Positions 44,715 to 52,916 of a stretch of 64,000 bases of DNA are shown in pieces. The position numbers and the translations under genes were made by a program. This DNA comes from Sphingobium vermicomposti (lineage in GTDB: Bacteria > Pseudomonadota > Alphaproteobacteria > Sphingomonadales > Sphingomonadaceae), in the NCBI RefSeq assembly GCF_011762025.1, contig NZ_JAASQR010000003.1, forward strand, positions 1-64,000, written 5' to 3'. How positions within the stretch are numbered: the stretch's first letter is position 1; the number at the start of each line of letters is the position of its first letter. Under the pieces are notes generated by a model. That model was not told the origin of the DNA, searched no databases, and was given only the letters and a program-made list of their open reading frames with translations.

Positions 44715-46916
44715 TCACCGCTTCCCTCCACTCGCCGGAACATCCACCGGCCGCACCACGCCGCTCGACTGCCGCATCGTCGGCTCGATCACCTGCGTCG
44801 GAGCCGGAGCCGCAGCGGCAGGCTCCACCACCGCATCGCCCGGCTGCATCGGAGCGGGCGGCGTCGCGCCCATATAGTCGCGCACCAATTCATCGATCCC
44901 CGGCTCGGCATCCGGGTTGCGCGCCAACTGCATGCCCCGGACATAGCCATAGCGTTGCTGCGTCAACCTTTGCGCATCCTCCTTCGACCGCAGGATCGTC
45001 GGGCGGATAAAGACCATCAGGTTGGTTTTCGTCCGGCTCTTGCTGCGCGACTTGAACAGCTCGCCCAGCCCCGGAATGTCGGACAGCAACGGAATGCGCT
45101 CTATCGTCTTGCGCTCATTATCATCCAACAGGCCGCCCAGCGCCAATATCTCGCCATCGTCCACCGTGACCATCGTCTCGATTTCGCGCTTGTTGATGAT
45201 CAGGTCGCTGTTGTTGTTGCTGACCGGCCCGGCGACGCTGGACACTTCCTGGTGCAGGAACAGCTTGATCGCGCCGCCCGTGTTGATCTGCGGCTTCACT
45301 TCCAGCTTGATGCCCACATCCTGCCGCTGGACCGTGCGGAACTGGTTGTCGAAATTCTGGCTCAACGCCTCGCCCGTGGTGATCGGCACCTGCTGCCCGA
45401 CCAGGATAGATGCCTTCTGATTGTCCATCGTCATGACCGAAGGCGTGGACAGGATGTTGCTGTCCGTGTCGGACTTCACGGCGTTGATGATCGCGCCGAA
45501 GATGCCGTTGCGACCGATCTGGGTGCCCAAGCCACCGATGATGCCAGATGCGCTTTGCAGGCTATTGATCGCCGCCGACTGGAGAGTGCTGGCAAGCTCG
45601 CCATTTTCCCTCACCTCTGTCGTCGTGCGCGTGCCATCGGGCGCAACCACGGTCGTTGTGGTTGTCCCTAGCTCATTGGCACCCACCGCGCCCGCCAGCG
45701 TCAGCAAATTGGGCGATGCGTTGGAATAGTTGGTCGCGGCAAAGCCGGTCTTGGTGCTGCCAATCAGGAACTGCACGCCCAGCTTGTTGGCCGCCGCATC
45801 GCTGATCTCAACGATGATCGCTTCCACCAGAACCTGCTCGCGCCGGGTATCGATCTGGCGGATCGTTTCGCCCAGCATACGCTGCACGTCGCTGTTAGCG
45901 GCGACGATGATGGCATTCGCGCCCTCATATCGAGTGACGATGGCCGGACCCCGCGTGGAAATCCCGTTACCGCCGGACCCGCCACCCGAAACGCCGATGG
46001 CGGCTGCGGGCGCGGCAGTCGCCGGTCCATCCCCACCTGCGGGCATGGACGCCGTCACCGGCTGGTTGGTGGATTGCCCGACCAGTTGCTGCAACACCGG
46101 CAACAGCTTTTCAGCATCGGCATGTTCCAGCCAATAAACACGTATCTCGGTCCCGCTCGCGGCCTGACGGTCCAGGTCGCGGGCCATTTGCGCCAGCCGC
46201 GTGACGGTCCCGGCATCGCCCCGGATAGCCACGGCATTGCTGCTGTCGATCGGCACGATCGTGGCGGCGCGCACGGCCCCTTCGCCGCTGCCGCTCTGCA
46301 CCAGCGCCTGAAGCGATGTTGCAATCTCGCGCGCGCCCGCATTACGCAGCAACACCGTCTGGGTTGCCGCCGTATCCCGGTCGATGCGCGCGATCACCTG
46401 CCGTATGCGCCCGATATTGTCCGCATAGTCCGCCACGACGACGCTGTTGCCAGCACGATTAGCGGTCACCGATCCATCCTTGCTGACCAGCGGACGCAGC
46501 GTTTCCAGCGCGCTAGCCGCATCGATGGAGCGCAAGCGAAAAACTTCGGTCACAAACTGGTTGCGGTTGCTCGCCCGCCCGACAGCGCCCGGCTGCCCGG
46601 CCGCGCCATCGGCGGGCTGGATGCGATAGGCGCCGCCCGGCCCCGGCACGGCGACCAGCCCATTGGCGCGCAGGGTGGACAGGAAAATCTCAAAATATTC
46701 CGACCGCGACAGGGGTCGGTCGGTCACGACCGACACCTTCCCCTGCACACGATTGTCGATGATGAAGGTGCGCCCGGTGACGCGCGCCGCATCCTGGATG
46801 AAGGCGCGAATATCGGCGTCGCGCACATTCAGCGTCTGCTGCGCCATGGCGGGCGGGGTGATCGGTGCGGCCAGCGCCAGGGCGACGGCGGCGGAAATAA
46901 GGAGTTTTCTGGTCAT
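44715..46916 (-). CDS. gspD: Type II secretion secretin GspD
   Basis: A 733-residue outer-membrane channel subunit. A signal peptide (about 25 residues, ending PAMAQ) precedes the N0 domain (LNVRDADIRAFIQDAARVTGRTF) and N1-N3 repeats. The C-terminal secretin domain contains VPITTGEALSQNFDNQFRTV and the signature RIPLLSDIPGLGELF. A Gly/Pro-rich insert occurs in N3 (about residues 290-330). The C-terminal tail after residue 660 may bind a pilotin or be free; no gspS is in the window. Confidence 0.93.
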   Translation of the reverse strand: MTRKLLISAAVALALAAPITPPAMAQQTLNVRDADIRAFIQDAARVTGRTFIIDNRVQGKVSVVTDRPLSRSEYFEIFLSTLRANGLVAVPGPGGAYRIQPADGAAGQPGAVGRASNRNQFVTEVFRLRSIDAASALETLRPLVSKDGSVTANRAGNSVVVADYADNIGRIRQVIARIDRDTAATQTVLLRNAGAREIATSLQALVQSGSGEGAVRAATIVPIDSSNAVAIRGDAGTVTRLAQMARDLDRQAASGTEIRVYWLEHADAEKLLPVLQQLVGQSTNQPVTASMPAGGDGPATAAPAAAIGVSGGGSGGNGISTRGPAIVTRYEGANAIIVAANSDVQRMLGETIRQIDTRREQVLVEAIIVEISDAAANKLGVQFLIGSTKTGFAATNYSNASPNLLTLAGAVGANELGTTTTTVVAPDGTRTTTEVRENGELASTLQSAAINSLQSASGIIGGLGTQIGRNGIFGAIINAVKSDTDSNILSTPSVMTMDNQKASILVGQQVPITTGEALSQNFDNQFRTVQRQDVGIKLEVKPQINTGGAIKLFLHQEVSSVAGPVSNNNSDLIINKREIETMVTVDDGEILALGGLLDDNERKTIERIPLLSDIPGLGELFKSRSKSRTKTNLMVFIRPTILRSKEDAQRLTQQRYGYVRGMQLARNPDAEPGIDELVRDYMGATPPAPMQPGDAVVEPAAAAPAPTQVIEPTMRQSSGVVRPVDVPASGGKR

Positions 46917-47743
46917 TGGCCTTGCAGGATCAGGTTGATCGTAGCGAGGCTGGCGCCCCGTTCTACCATGAGGGAAATGCGCGCGCCCGGCATGATCTTG
47001 CCTTGCAACGCCTGAAGGTCACTGGCCGAACCCACCGGCTGGCCGTCGATCTGGGTGACGACATCGCCGGGCTGAAAACCGGCATTCTGGAACGATGGCC
47101 CCTTGGCGGACAGGATCAATCCGGTGATGCGCCCATTCTGCAATCGGGGTGTGAAACCCATGTCCCGCTTCAGGCTGTCAGCGCCCGGATTGTCGATCCC
47201 CGCCTCGCTGGGCGCGCCTTCGCCGCCCGCCGATCCGGGGGCAGGTGCAGCAGTCGCGGGTTGCGACTGGTCCAGGAATACCTGTTCCTCCGCGCCGCCT
47301 CGGTCGATTATGATATGATCGAACGCTACGCCCTTCAGCACGACGCCCGGCATGATCTCATCGCCTATCGCATAGCTGTTCTGCACATCGTCAGGGCCTG
47401 CCACGATCGCCGATCCCAGCCCCGATCCTTCATTCAGGCGGATGCCATAGACCTTCAGCGCCAGAGAGGTGACGACGCCCCCATTGGCCGCCTGCGCCGG
47501 GACGCCGCGATTGAACGGATCGAAACTGGAAAACAGCGCCTGCCGCGCTTCGACGCTGGGAAATTGCGCCTGCCGTCCCGCCCAGGGACCAAAGCTGCCA
47601 ACAGGCGTCAGCACAGCCAGCACCAGCCTTGCACATTGCAGCGCAACAAGCGCCAGCAACAGCTTCTCTGCCACGGCCAGCCAGTCGATAGGTTTCAGGC
47701 GATGGCCCCAACCCCCTATATTGTCGGCGAATGGCACCCGCAT
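46913..47743 (-). CDS. gspC: Type II secretion protein GspC
   Basis: A 276-residue bitopic protein: N-terminal helix (LLLALVALQCARLVLAVL, about 28-46), the HR domain (about 90-160, LALKVYGIRLNEGSGLGSAIVAG) that contacts the secretin N0 domain, and a C-terminal PDZ domain (about 195-276, GITGLILSAKG, GFQPGDVVTQIDGQPVGS). It is the first gene of the operon; gspD overlaps its stop by 4 bases. A Pho-box array lies 58 bases upstream. Confidence 0.92.
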   Translation of the reverse strand: MRVPFADNIGGWGHRLKPIDWLAVAEKLLLALVALQCARLVLAVLTPVGSFGPWAGRQAQFPSVEARQALFSSFDPFNRGVPAQAANGGVVTSLALKVYGIRLNEGSGLGSAIVAGPDDVQNSYAIGDEIMPGVVLKGVAFDHIIIDRGGAEEQVFLDQSQPATAAPAPGSAGGEGAPSEAGIDNPGADSLKRDMGFTPRLQNGRITGLILSAKGPSFQNAGFQPGDVVTQIDGQPVGSASDLQALQGKIMPGARISLMVERGASLATINLILQGQ

Positions 47744-47800
47744 GAACCTGCTCGTCCCCCTTGCTACCCATGCCTGCTAGAAAATTCTTCTTACCGTTGA

Positions 47801-47829
47801 ATGACAGTCATGTGACGCGAATGTGACAG
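47801..47829 (-). promoter_or_regulatory. Three-unit Pho box upstream of gspC
   Basis: Read on the minus strand toward gspC, the 7-base units CTGTCAC (47829-47823), GCGTCAC (47818-47812) and CTGTCAT (47807-47801) lie exactly 11 bases apart with 4-base spacers. The PhoB consensus is direct repeats of CTGTCAT with 11-bp period. The first and third units match at 6 and 7 of 7 positions. The last unit ends 58 bases before the gspC start, a suitable place for a PhoB-activated promoter. Confidence 0.8.
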
Positions 47830-47924
47830 GGCGCAAATGGTGAGCGACGATGCTTGCTTTTCCAGCGCCGAGCGATAGCGTGACGCTGCTTTTCCATCGT
47901 TTTTTCCCTTGTGACGGACCCTCC

Positions 47925-48572
47925 ATGTCCCCCGATCTTCCTCCGACAGCGTCCGACGCCGACCCCGCCCGGATCGCGGCCCATCCGCGCGTCCAACGTG
48001 TCCCCAGCCGCGACCTGATGCTCTTCATCCAGCGCGATTTCCTGTCCCCGACAGAATGCGCCGCCTTGATCGACCGGATCGAACTCAGGCGGCGTCCTTC
48101 CACCATCGCCGACGCCAATGGGGACGATGTTTTTCGCACCAGCGAAACATGCGACCTTGATATGTCTGACCCTTTCGTGGCGCAGATTGACGCCAGGCTG
48201 GCCGCCTTCGCCGGTATCGATCCGGCCTATGGCGAACCGATCCAGGGCCAACGCTATACGGTGGGTCAGGAATTCAAGGCGCACACCGACTTTTTCGATC
48301 CTCACGGCGCGGATTTCCCGCGCTACTGCTCAGTGTCGGGCAACCGCACCTGGACATTGATGATCTATCTCAACCAGCCGGGTGCGGGAGGAGCGACCCG
48401 CTTTGTGAAGATCGGCAAGACGGTGCAGCCCGAAACCGGCAAGCTGCTCGCCTGGAATAACCGCAACGACACTGGCCGTTGCAACGACGCCAGCATGCAC
48501 CACGGCATGAAGGTGCGCAGCGGCGTCAAGCACATCATCACCAAATGGTATCGCGAACGCCCCTGGGGCTAA
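47925..48572 (+). CDS. 2OG-Fe(II) oxygenase (prolyl 4-hydroxylase alpha-subunit type)
   Basis: A 215-residue protein. The iron-binding His and Asp are in KAHTDFFDPHG and the distal His in ASMHHGMKV, with the 2-oxoglutarate-binding Lys nearby (SGVKHIITKWYRERPWG). This is the P4Hc fold. Bacterial members hydroxylate proline in specific proteins or act on small molecules; the target here is unknown. ATG 47925 begins the family-typical region; an upstream in-frame ATG would add a Pho-box-proximal segment. It is divergent from gspC and ends 4 bases from a convergent gene. Confidence 0.88.
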   Translation: MSPDLPPTASDADPARIAAHPRVQRVPSRDLMLFIQRDFLSPTECAALIDRIELRRRPSTIADANGDDVFRTSETCDLDMSDPFVAQIDARLAAFAGIDPAYGEPIQGQRYTVGQEFKAHTDFFDPHGADFPRYCSVSGNRTWTLMIYLNQPGAGGATRFVKIGKTVQPETGKLLAWNNRNDTGRCNDASMHHGMKVRSGVKHIITKWYRERPWG

Positions 48573-48576
48573 TGCC

Positions 48577-50019
48577 TCAACGCCAGAAAGTGGCAACGTC
48601 AGCCAGATCGGCGTGCGCCTTCGCGGCCCCGGCGATCAACTTCTTCCTGCCCTTGCCACCGAATGCATCGGGCTGCTTGCTCATGTCGAAACCGTGCCGC
48701 TTTAGCAGTTCCGGCCTGCTCACCCTGTCATTCAGCGCGCCCAATTTGTCCTGCAATGCTTCCAGCGCATCGATGAAGTGGGCGTGGCGTTTGCGACCTT
48801 TCTTCGTTTCACTGAACAGGCCCGCGAAAAATTCCGAAGCGTAGCGCAGCTTCTTCGCCTTCTTGCGGACGGCGTGCCGATGTTCGTCATCCAATTTGGT
48901 CATATGGCGGCCATGCTTCACCACCCATTGGTAGACATGCTGCAACCGATCCGCCGCGAACGCATCCGCCGATCCGCTATCTGATTCCCGCGCCGCGTCC
49001 AGCGTCAACCATTCCGCAACGTCGATCATCAGCCCCCGCACACGGCGCGAACCCAGCGCCTCCAGCACATCGGCATGCACGCGGTCGCGAACGGCCTCAA
49101 TCTGTTCATGCAGGTCGCCCTGCCCCACCCCTTCGACCAGCACGTCCAGGTCACGCGCTTCACCCATCAGCTGCGCCAGCCAGCGCAGTTCATCCTGAAA
49201 GCGAACGACCTGTTGCGCTTCAAGCATCGGCTTGAACAGCGTCAGCGCCGACCGAAGACGCCTGATCGCCACCCGTGCCTGATGCAGCGCCTGGGGATCA
49301 TAATGATCGATCAGCAGCGCTTCATTCAGCCGATAATGCCGCACACAGGCGCGCACGATCGTTCGAAACGCCTGGCGGGGGTCGCTGCCTGGCTTCAAAT
49401 CCACAGGTTCCGCCTTGAACGAAACGGGCGCGGCGTCCAGCAGCCGATAGCCCCGCTCGGCCTTCGCGGCGACGCCCAGCCGGATAGGCGCGACCCCCTC
49501 GATCCGCCGCGCCAGCGCGAACAATGCGGACGGGTCGCCCGCCTTCAACTCCAACTCAATTTCGCAGATCGGTGCCTCGCGCTCGCCCGCACGGATGAAG
49601 CCTTTGTCCAATACCATTTCAGCCCGTCCGGATTGTTCCTCCAATATCCAGGTCCGGCGTTCCACATCGACATGAAAGATTGGCTCAATCGATTCCGCCG
49701 CGTCGCCCAGTGCCGCCGCCAGCGGCGTGCGCGTGTCGATGACGGGCCGGTCGTCCGCCACTGGCATTTCCCATTCACCACGGGCGAACAGTCCGCCGCC
49801 ACCTTCCGCACTATCGGCCTTCACCGTCTGGACCCGCTTGGCCCCGGACCGGCGGATGCGCAGGCTGTAGCCCTGACGACGCAACAGCCGGTCGGGCGTG
49901 TCGAAATAGATCGCGCTCAATTCAGCGCGCTCGCCGGGATCGGGGATCAGCGACGACTGCTCAAACGCCTCCACCGCCTCACGCGGCAGCTCCAGCTTCA
50001 GCTCGATTTCCTGGTTCAC
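48577..50019 (-). CDS. CYTH and CHAD domain protein
   Basis: A 480-residue protein. The N-terminal CYTH domain starts with the ExExK motif EIELKLELP and continues with acidic/basic strand pairs (RIRRSG, EIELELKAG), as in inorganic triphosphatases such as YgiF. The C-terminal CHAD domain (about 215-460) is helical and rich in conserved His/Arg (HYRLNEALLIDHYDPQALHQARVAIRRLRSALTLFK-like). CHAD domains bind polyphosphate. The pairing fits a triphosphate or polyphosphate-related role, which is notable beside Pho-box promoters, but this gene has no Pho box of its own that I could see. Confidence 0.9.
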   Translation of the reverse strand: MNQEIELKLELPREAVEAFEQSSLIPDPGERAELSAIYFDTPDRLLRRQGYSLRIRRSGAKRVQTVKADSAEGGGGLFARGEWEMPVADDRPVIDTRTPLAAALGDAAESIEPIFHVDVERRTWILEEQSGRAEMVLDKGFIRAGEREAPICEIELELKAGDPSALFALARRIEGVAPIRLGVAAKAERGYRLLDAAPVSFKAEPVDLKPGSDPRQAFRTIVRACVRHYRLNEALLIDHYDPQALHQARVAIRRLRSALTLFKPMLEAQQVVRFQDELRWLAQLMGEARDLDVLVEGVGQGDLHEQIEAVRDRVHADVLEALGSRRVRGLMIDVAEWLTLDAARESDSGSADAFAADRLQHVYQWVVKHGRHMTKLDDEHRHAVRKKAKKLRYASEFFAGLFSETKKGRKRHAHFIDALEALQDKLGALNDRVSRPELLKRHGFDMSKQPDAFGGKGRKKLIAGAAKAHADLADVATFWR

Positions 50020-50086
50020 CGCCCTGCCTCGCGCATGCGCCGCTACTTAGCATAGTGAAGAAAAGCGCGCGAATCGCAGACATAAC

Positions 50087-50119
50087 AAAACGGCCGACCC
50101 GCACTTGACGGATCGGCCG
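50087..50119 (-). terminator. Terminator of the TonB-dependent receptor gene
   Basis: CGGCCGATCC and GGGTCGGCCG (minus strand, 50119-50091) pair at 9 of 10 positions around a 9-base loop, followed by TTTTGTT. It lies 25 bases after the stop of the receptor gene. Confidence 0.8.
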
Positions 50120-50143
50120 CTTGTTTTCGCGTCTAACGCCAGG

Positions 50144-52825
50144 TCAGAAGGCGACGGTCATAGAAGCCGCAATCGTCGTTCCAATCTTGTAGCGATTGTA
50201 GAACACCTTGTTCCCACCCGCTTCTTGGAACTCCTGATATTTCCGACCGGTAATGTTGCGCGCTTCGAACTTGAATTCGCTGTTGATCCCACCGGGCAAC
50301 AGCACCGCTTGCCGCGCGACGAAGTCCAGCGTCAGGCCGGGCTTTTCCTTGATGTCGGGCTGCAGGTTGGGGCCACGGCTGGTGACACGCGGGCTGGCAT
50401 AGGTCAGCAACAACGTCTGCTGCGACAGCCTGTCCGTATCCTCCAGGCCGATCTGGAAATTCACCAGATGATCCGACTGACCGGTCAGCGGCGCGCCATC
50501 CTGGAAATAGTCCGACGCCGCAGGCAGAGGACCAGTCGTGTAGCTATAGGGGATGGTCGTATCGCCCGCGCTCACCTTCAGCTTCGACTGGGTGTAGGTA
50601 TAGTTGCCGATCAGCGCGATGCGGCGGCTCTGCAGGAATGGCGAATCCGACCAGCGATCCAGCGGCAGATATTTCTGCGCCTCGAACTCCGCGCCGTACA
50701 GCTGTGCTTCGGGCGCGTTGGCAAAGCTCGTCGTCACTGCATAGGTATCGGTGATCGTCGTGAAGGTTTCGATCGGGTTCTTGATCTTCTTGTAGAAAAC
50801 GGCACCAATCAGGCGCTCGTCACGCCCCATATACCATTCCGCGCGCAGGTCGGCGTTCCACAATTCGCTGTCCTGCAGAAATGGGTTGCCGCGATAGAAG
50901 CGGTTGGATTCTGTATCCAGATAGGGCTGCGCGATCAGTTCGCGGAACTGCGGACGAGCAATGGTCTTCGACCCGCTCGCGCGGAACTGCAGGCCCTTTG
51001 CCGCTTCGACCGTGACGGTCACGGCGGGCAACCAGTAATCCTTGCGGATCTGGTTGAACGGCGTCACGCCCGTGTCGTAGACATCGACGCCCGTGACCGA
51101 CTGCCGACCCTTTTCATATCGAACCCCTGCGTCGAACGACACGCCCGGCAATACCGAAGCCTTGACCTGCGCATAGCCCGCATGGGTCCGCATCGCCGCT
51201 TCATAGACCGGATAATTGCCCGAAAATTCCAGCAGGCTGATGTCGAACAGCTGGATCGTCGCATCCGACAACAGATAATCGGGGCGAAGCTGCTGCACCG
51301 GCACCGGCAGATTGGTCGCGTCGAAATGCAGCTCGTATCGGGAAGACGTCCGCTTCGTATCGCTGAACGCATAGCCAATCGTCGCCGACAGATCGCGCGA
51401 GAATTTGTAGCTCAAATCCCAGCCTGCCGACCACAGATCCTCATTCAAGTCGCTGAAGGTGATCGACGCATCGCCGCGCTGACGGTTCAGCGCGTTGACG
51501 AAGCGGTCGCCCACTGGGTCGGTCGCCAGGTCGCGGTTCGTGCGGACATAGATGAACTCACGCTCATAAGGTGCTTCCCGCTGCGAATTTGCATAGCCGC
51601 CGCGTACGTCCAGGCTGATCGCCTCGCCCAGCTTGAACTCGCCCACCATCTGCGTGTCGATCAGCTGCCGTTCGTACCAGCCGGTCTGCTGGGTCAGATA
51701 ATCAGCGTCCTGAATCTGGCCGTCATTCTGGCCGATGGCGATGGCGCTCCGCTTCAACGTGTCGCGGATATAGAGGTTGGTCCACCGCATCTTCTGGTCG
51801 CCCAGTTCCAGGCCGACGCCCAGCAGGCCGTTCACCGTCACCTCATTTTCGGTGCTGATTTGCTGGTTGTTCCTGCCTGCGCCCGCGCCCACATCCAGCG
51901 ACGCCTGCTGCAACGTATCGCGCGTGCGCCATTTATTGCTGTAGGAAGCGTTGGCCAATATCCCCAGCCGCCCATCCGCGCCCACATCGACCGCCGTGCC
52001 ACCATTGAGCGACGCGGAAAAGTTGAACGGCAGGCTGTTGGTGCGCTGAACGACCGAAGTATCGGCGTTCTGGAACTGCATCGCGATGGCGCGCAGATCG
52101 GCGCGGGGCATGTTTGGAAAAGGCGTTCCACTGGCGATGGCATCGCTCAGCAGTGGCGGCACGTCCCGCGTACCGTCGTCAAAGCCGGTCCAGTCCGACT
52201 TGCTGCCATAATGGGTGTAGCCCAGCTGCCCCGATGTCTCTGTATTGGCCGAACTGCCAAGGCTTACTTCCAGAAAGCTTTCCACGGGGATCGCCTTGGT
52301 CGTCAGGTTGATGACGCCACCGCCGAACTCACCGGGAAAGTTCGCCGAAAAGCTCTTTTGCACCATGGTCGATGCGATCACGCTGGTCGGGAACAGGTCC
52401 AGCGGCACGACCCGCTTGAGCGGCTCAGGGCTGGGCAAGGGCGAACCGTTGAGCAGCGCCAGCGAATAACGATCGCCAAGGCCGCGAACATAGACAAAGC
52501 CGCCCGACACGACCGACAGGCCGGTCACGCGCTGTAGCGAACCGGCGATGTCGCCTTCACCTGTGCGCTTGATATCGGCGGCGGACAGCACGTTCACCAC
52601 CTGCGGCGCGGCCTGAGACACGTTGCTCGTGCGGCGGCCAGTCACGATGATATCGGAACCGGGAACGGAAATGTCCACATTGTCCGTCTGCGTCGGTGCT
52701 TCTTCGGGCGCGCTGGGCACGCCTGCGGCCGGTGCAGTATCGGTTGCGGTCTGCGCCATCGCCAACGGGGCGGACAGCGCGGTTGAAATCAGGAGCATGC
52801 GCGCCAGGCTGAGCGGCTTCGACAT
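50144..52825 (-). CDS. TonB-dependent outer-membrane receptor
   Basis: An 893-residue receptor with a signal peptide (about 24 residues, ending PLAMA), a TonB-box-like acidic stretch, the plug domain (about 58-170, VVNVLSAADIKRTGEGDIAGSLQRVTGLSV; VYVRGLGDRYS) and a 22-strand barrel ending in Phe (TTIAASMTVAF). It would import a scarce substrate using TonB energy. Its neighbours (lipoprotein with Pho box, small TPR protein, T2SS) suggest a substrate linked to phosphate acquisition, but the sequence does not identify it. A hairpin separates it from the upstream lipoprotein gene. Confidence 0.9.
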   Translation of the reverse strand: MSKPLSLARMLLISTALSAPLAMAQTATDTAPAAGVPSAPEEAPTQTDNVDISVPGSDIIVTGRRTSNVSQAAPQVVNVLSAADIKRTGEGDIAGSLQRVTGLSVVSGGFVYVRGLGDRYSLALLNGSPLPSPEPLKRVVPLDLFPTSVIASTMVQKSFSANFPGEFGGGVINLTTKAIPVESFLEVSLGSSANTETSGQLGYTHYGSKSDWTGFDDGTRDVPPLLSDAIASGTPFPNMPRADLRAIAMQFQNADTSVVQRTNSLPFNFSASLNGGTAVDVGADGRLGILANASYSNKWRTRDTLQQASLDVGAGAGRNNQQISTENEVTVNGLLGVGLELGDQKMRWTNLYIRDTLKRSAIAIGQNDGQIQDADYLTQQTGWYERQLIDTQMVGEFKLGEAISLDVRGGYANSQREAPYEREFIYVRTNRDLATDPVGDRFVNALNRQRGDASITFSDLNEDLWSAGWDLSYKFSRDLSATIGYAFSDTKRTSSRYELHFDATNLPVPVQQLRPDYLLSDATIQLFDISLLEFSGNYPVYEAAMRTHAGYAQVKASVLPGVSFDAGVRYEKGRQSVTGVDVYDTGVTPFNQIRKDYWLPAVTVTVEAAKGLQFRASGSKTIARPQFRELIAQPYLDTESNRFYRGNPFLQDSELWNADLRAEWYMGRDERLIGAVFYKKIKNPIETFTTITDTYAVTTSFANAPEAQLYGAEFEAQKYLPLDRWSDSPFLQSRRIALIGNYTYTQSKLKVSAGDTTIPYSYTTGPLPAASDYFQDGAPLTGQSDHLVNFQIGLEDTDRLSQQTLLLTYASPRVTSRGPNLQPDIKEKPGLTLDFVARQAVLLPGGINSEFKFEARNITGRKYQEFQEAGGNKVFYNRYKIGTTIAASMTVAF

Positions 52826-52864
52826 GGCTTAAAGTCCCCCTTTGGGAAAATTCTTTTGCAAATA

Positions 52865-52899
52865 AGGCGGGGAAGCGTCGTTGCAACGCTCCCCCGCCT
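52865..52899 (-). terminator. Hairpin between lipoprotein and receptor genes
   Basis: AGGCGGGG-AGCGT pairs with ACGCT-CCCCGCCT around a short loop just after the lipoprotein stop. On the minus strand the sequence after it is TTATTTGC, only weakly T-rich. It is either a leaky terminator or a processing/stability element that sets the ratio between lipoprotein and receptor. Confidence 0.6.
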
Positions 52900-52916
52900 C
52901 TGTTGAGGTCAGTCGA

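Noticed and set aside
50105..52537. 810-codon forward frame
   Set aside because: Long antisense frame of the TonB-dependent receptor gene, a usual effect of high GC; Arg/His/Gln-rich with no domain.
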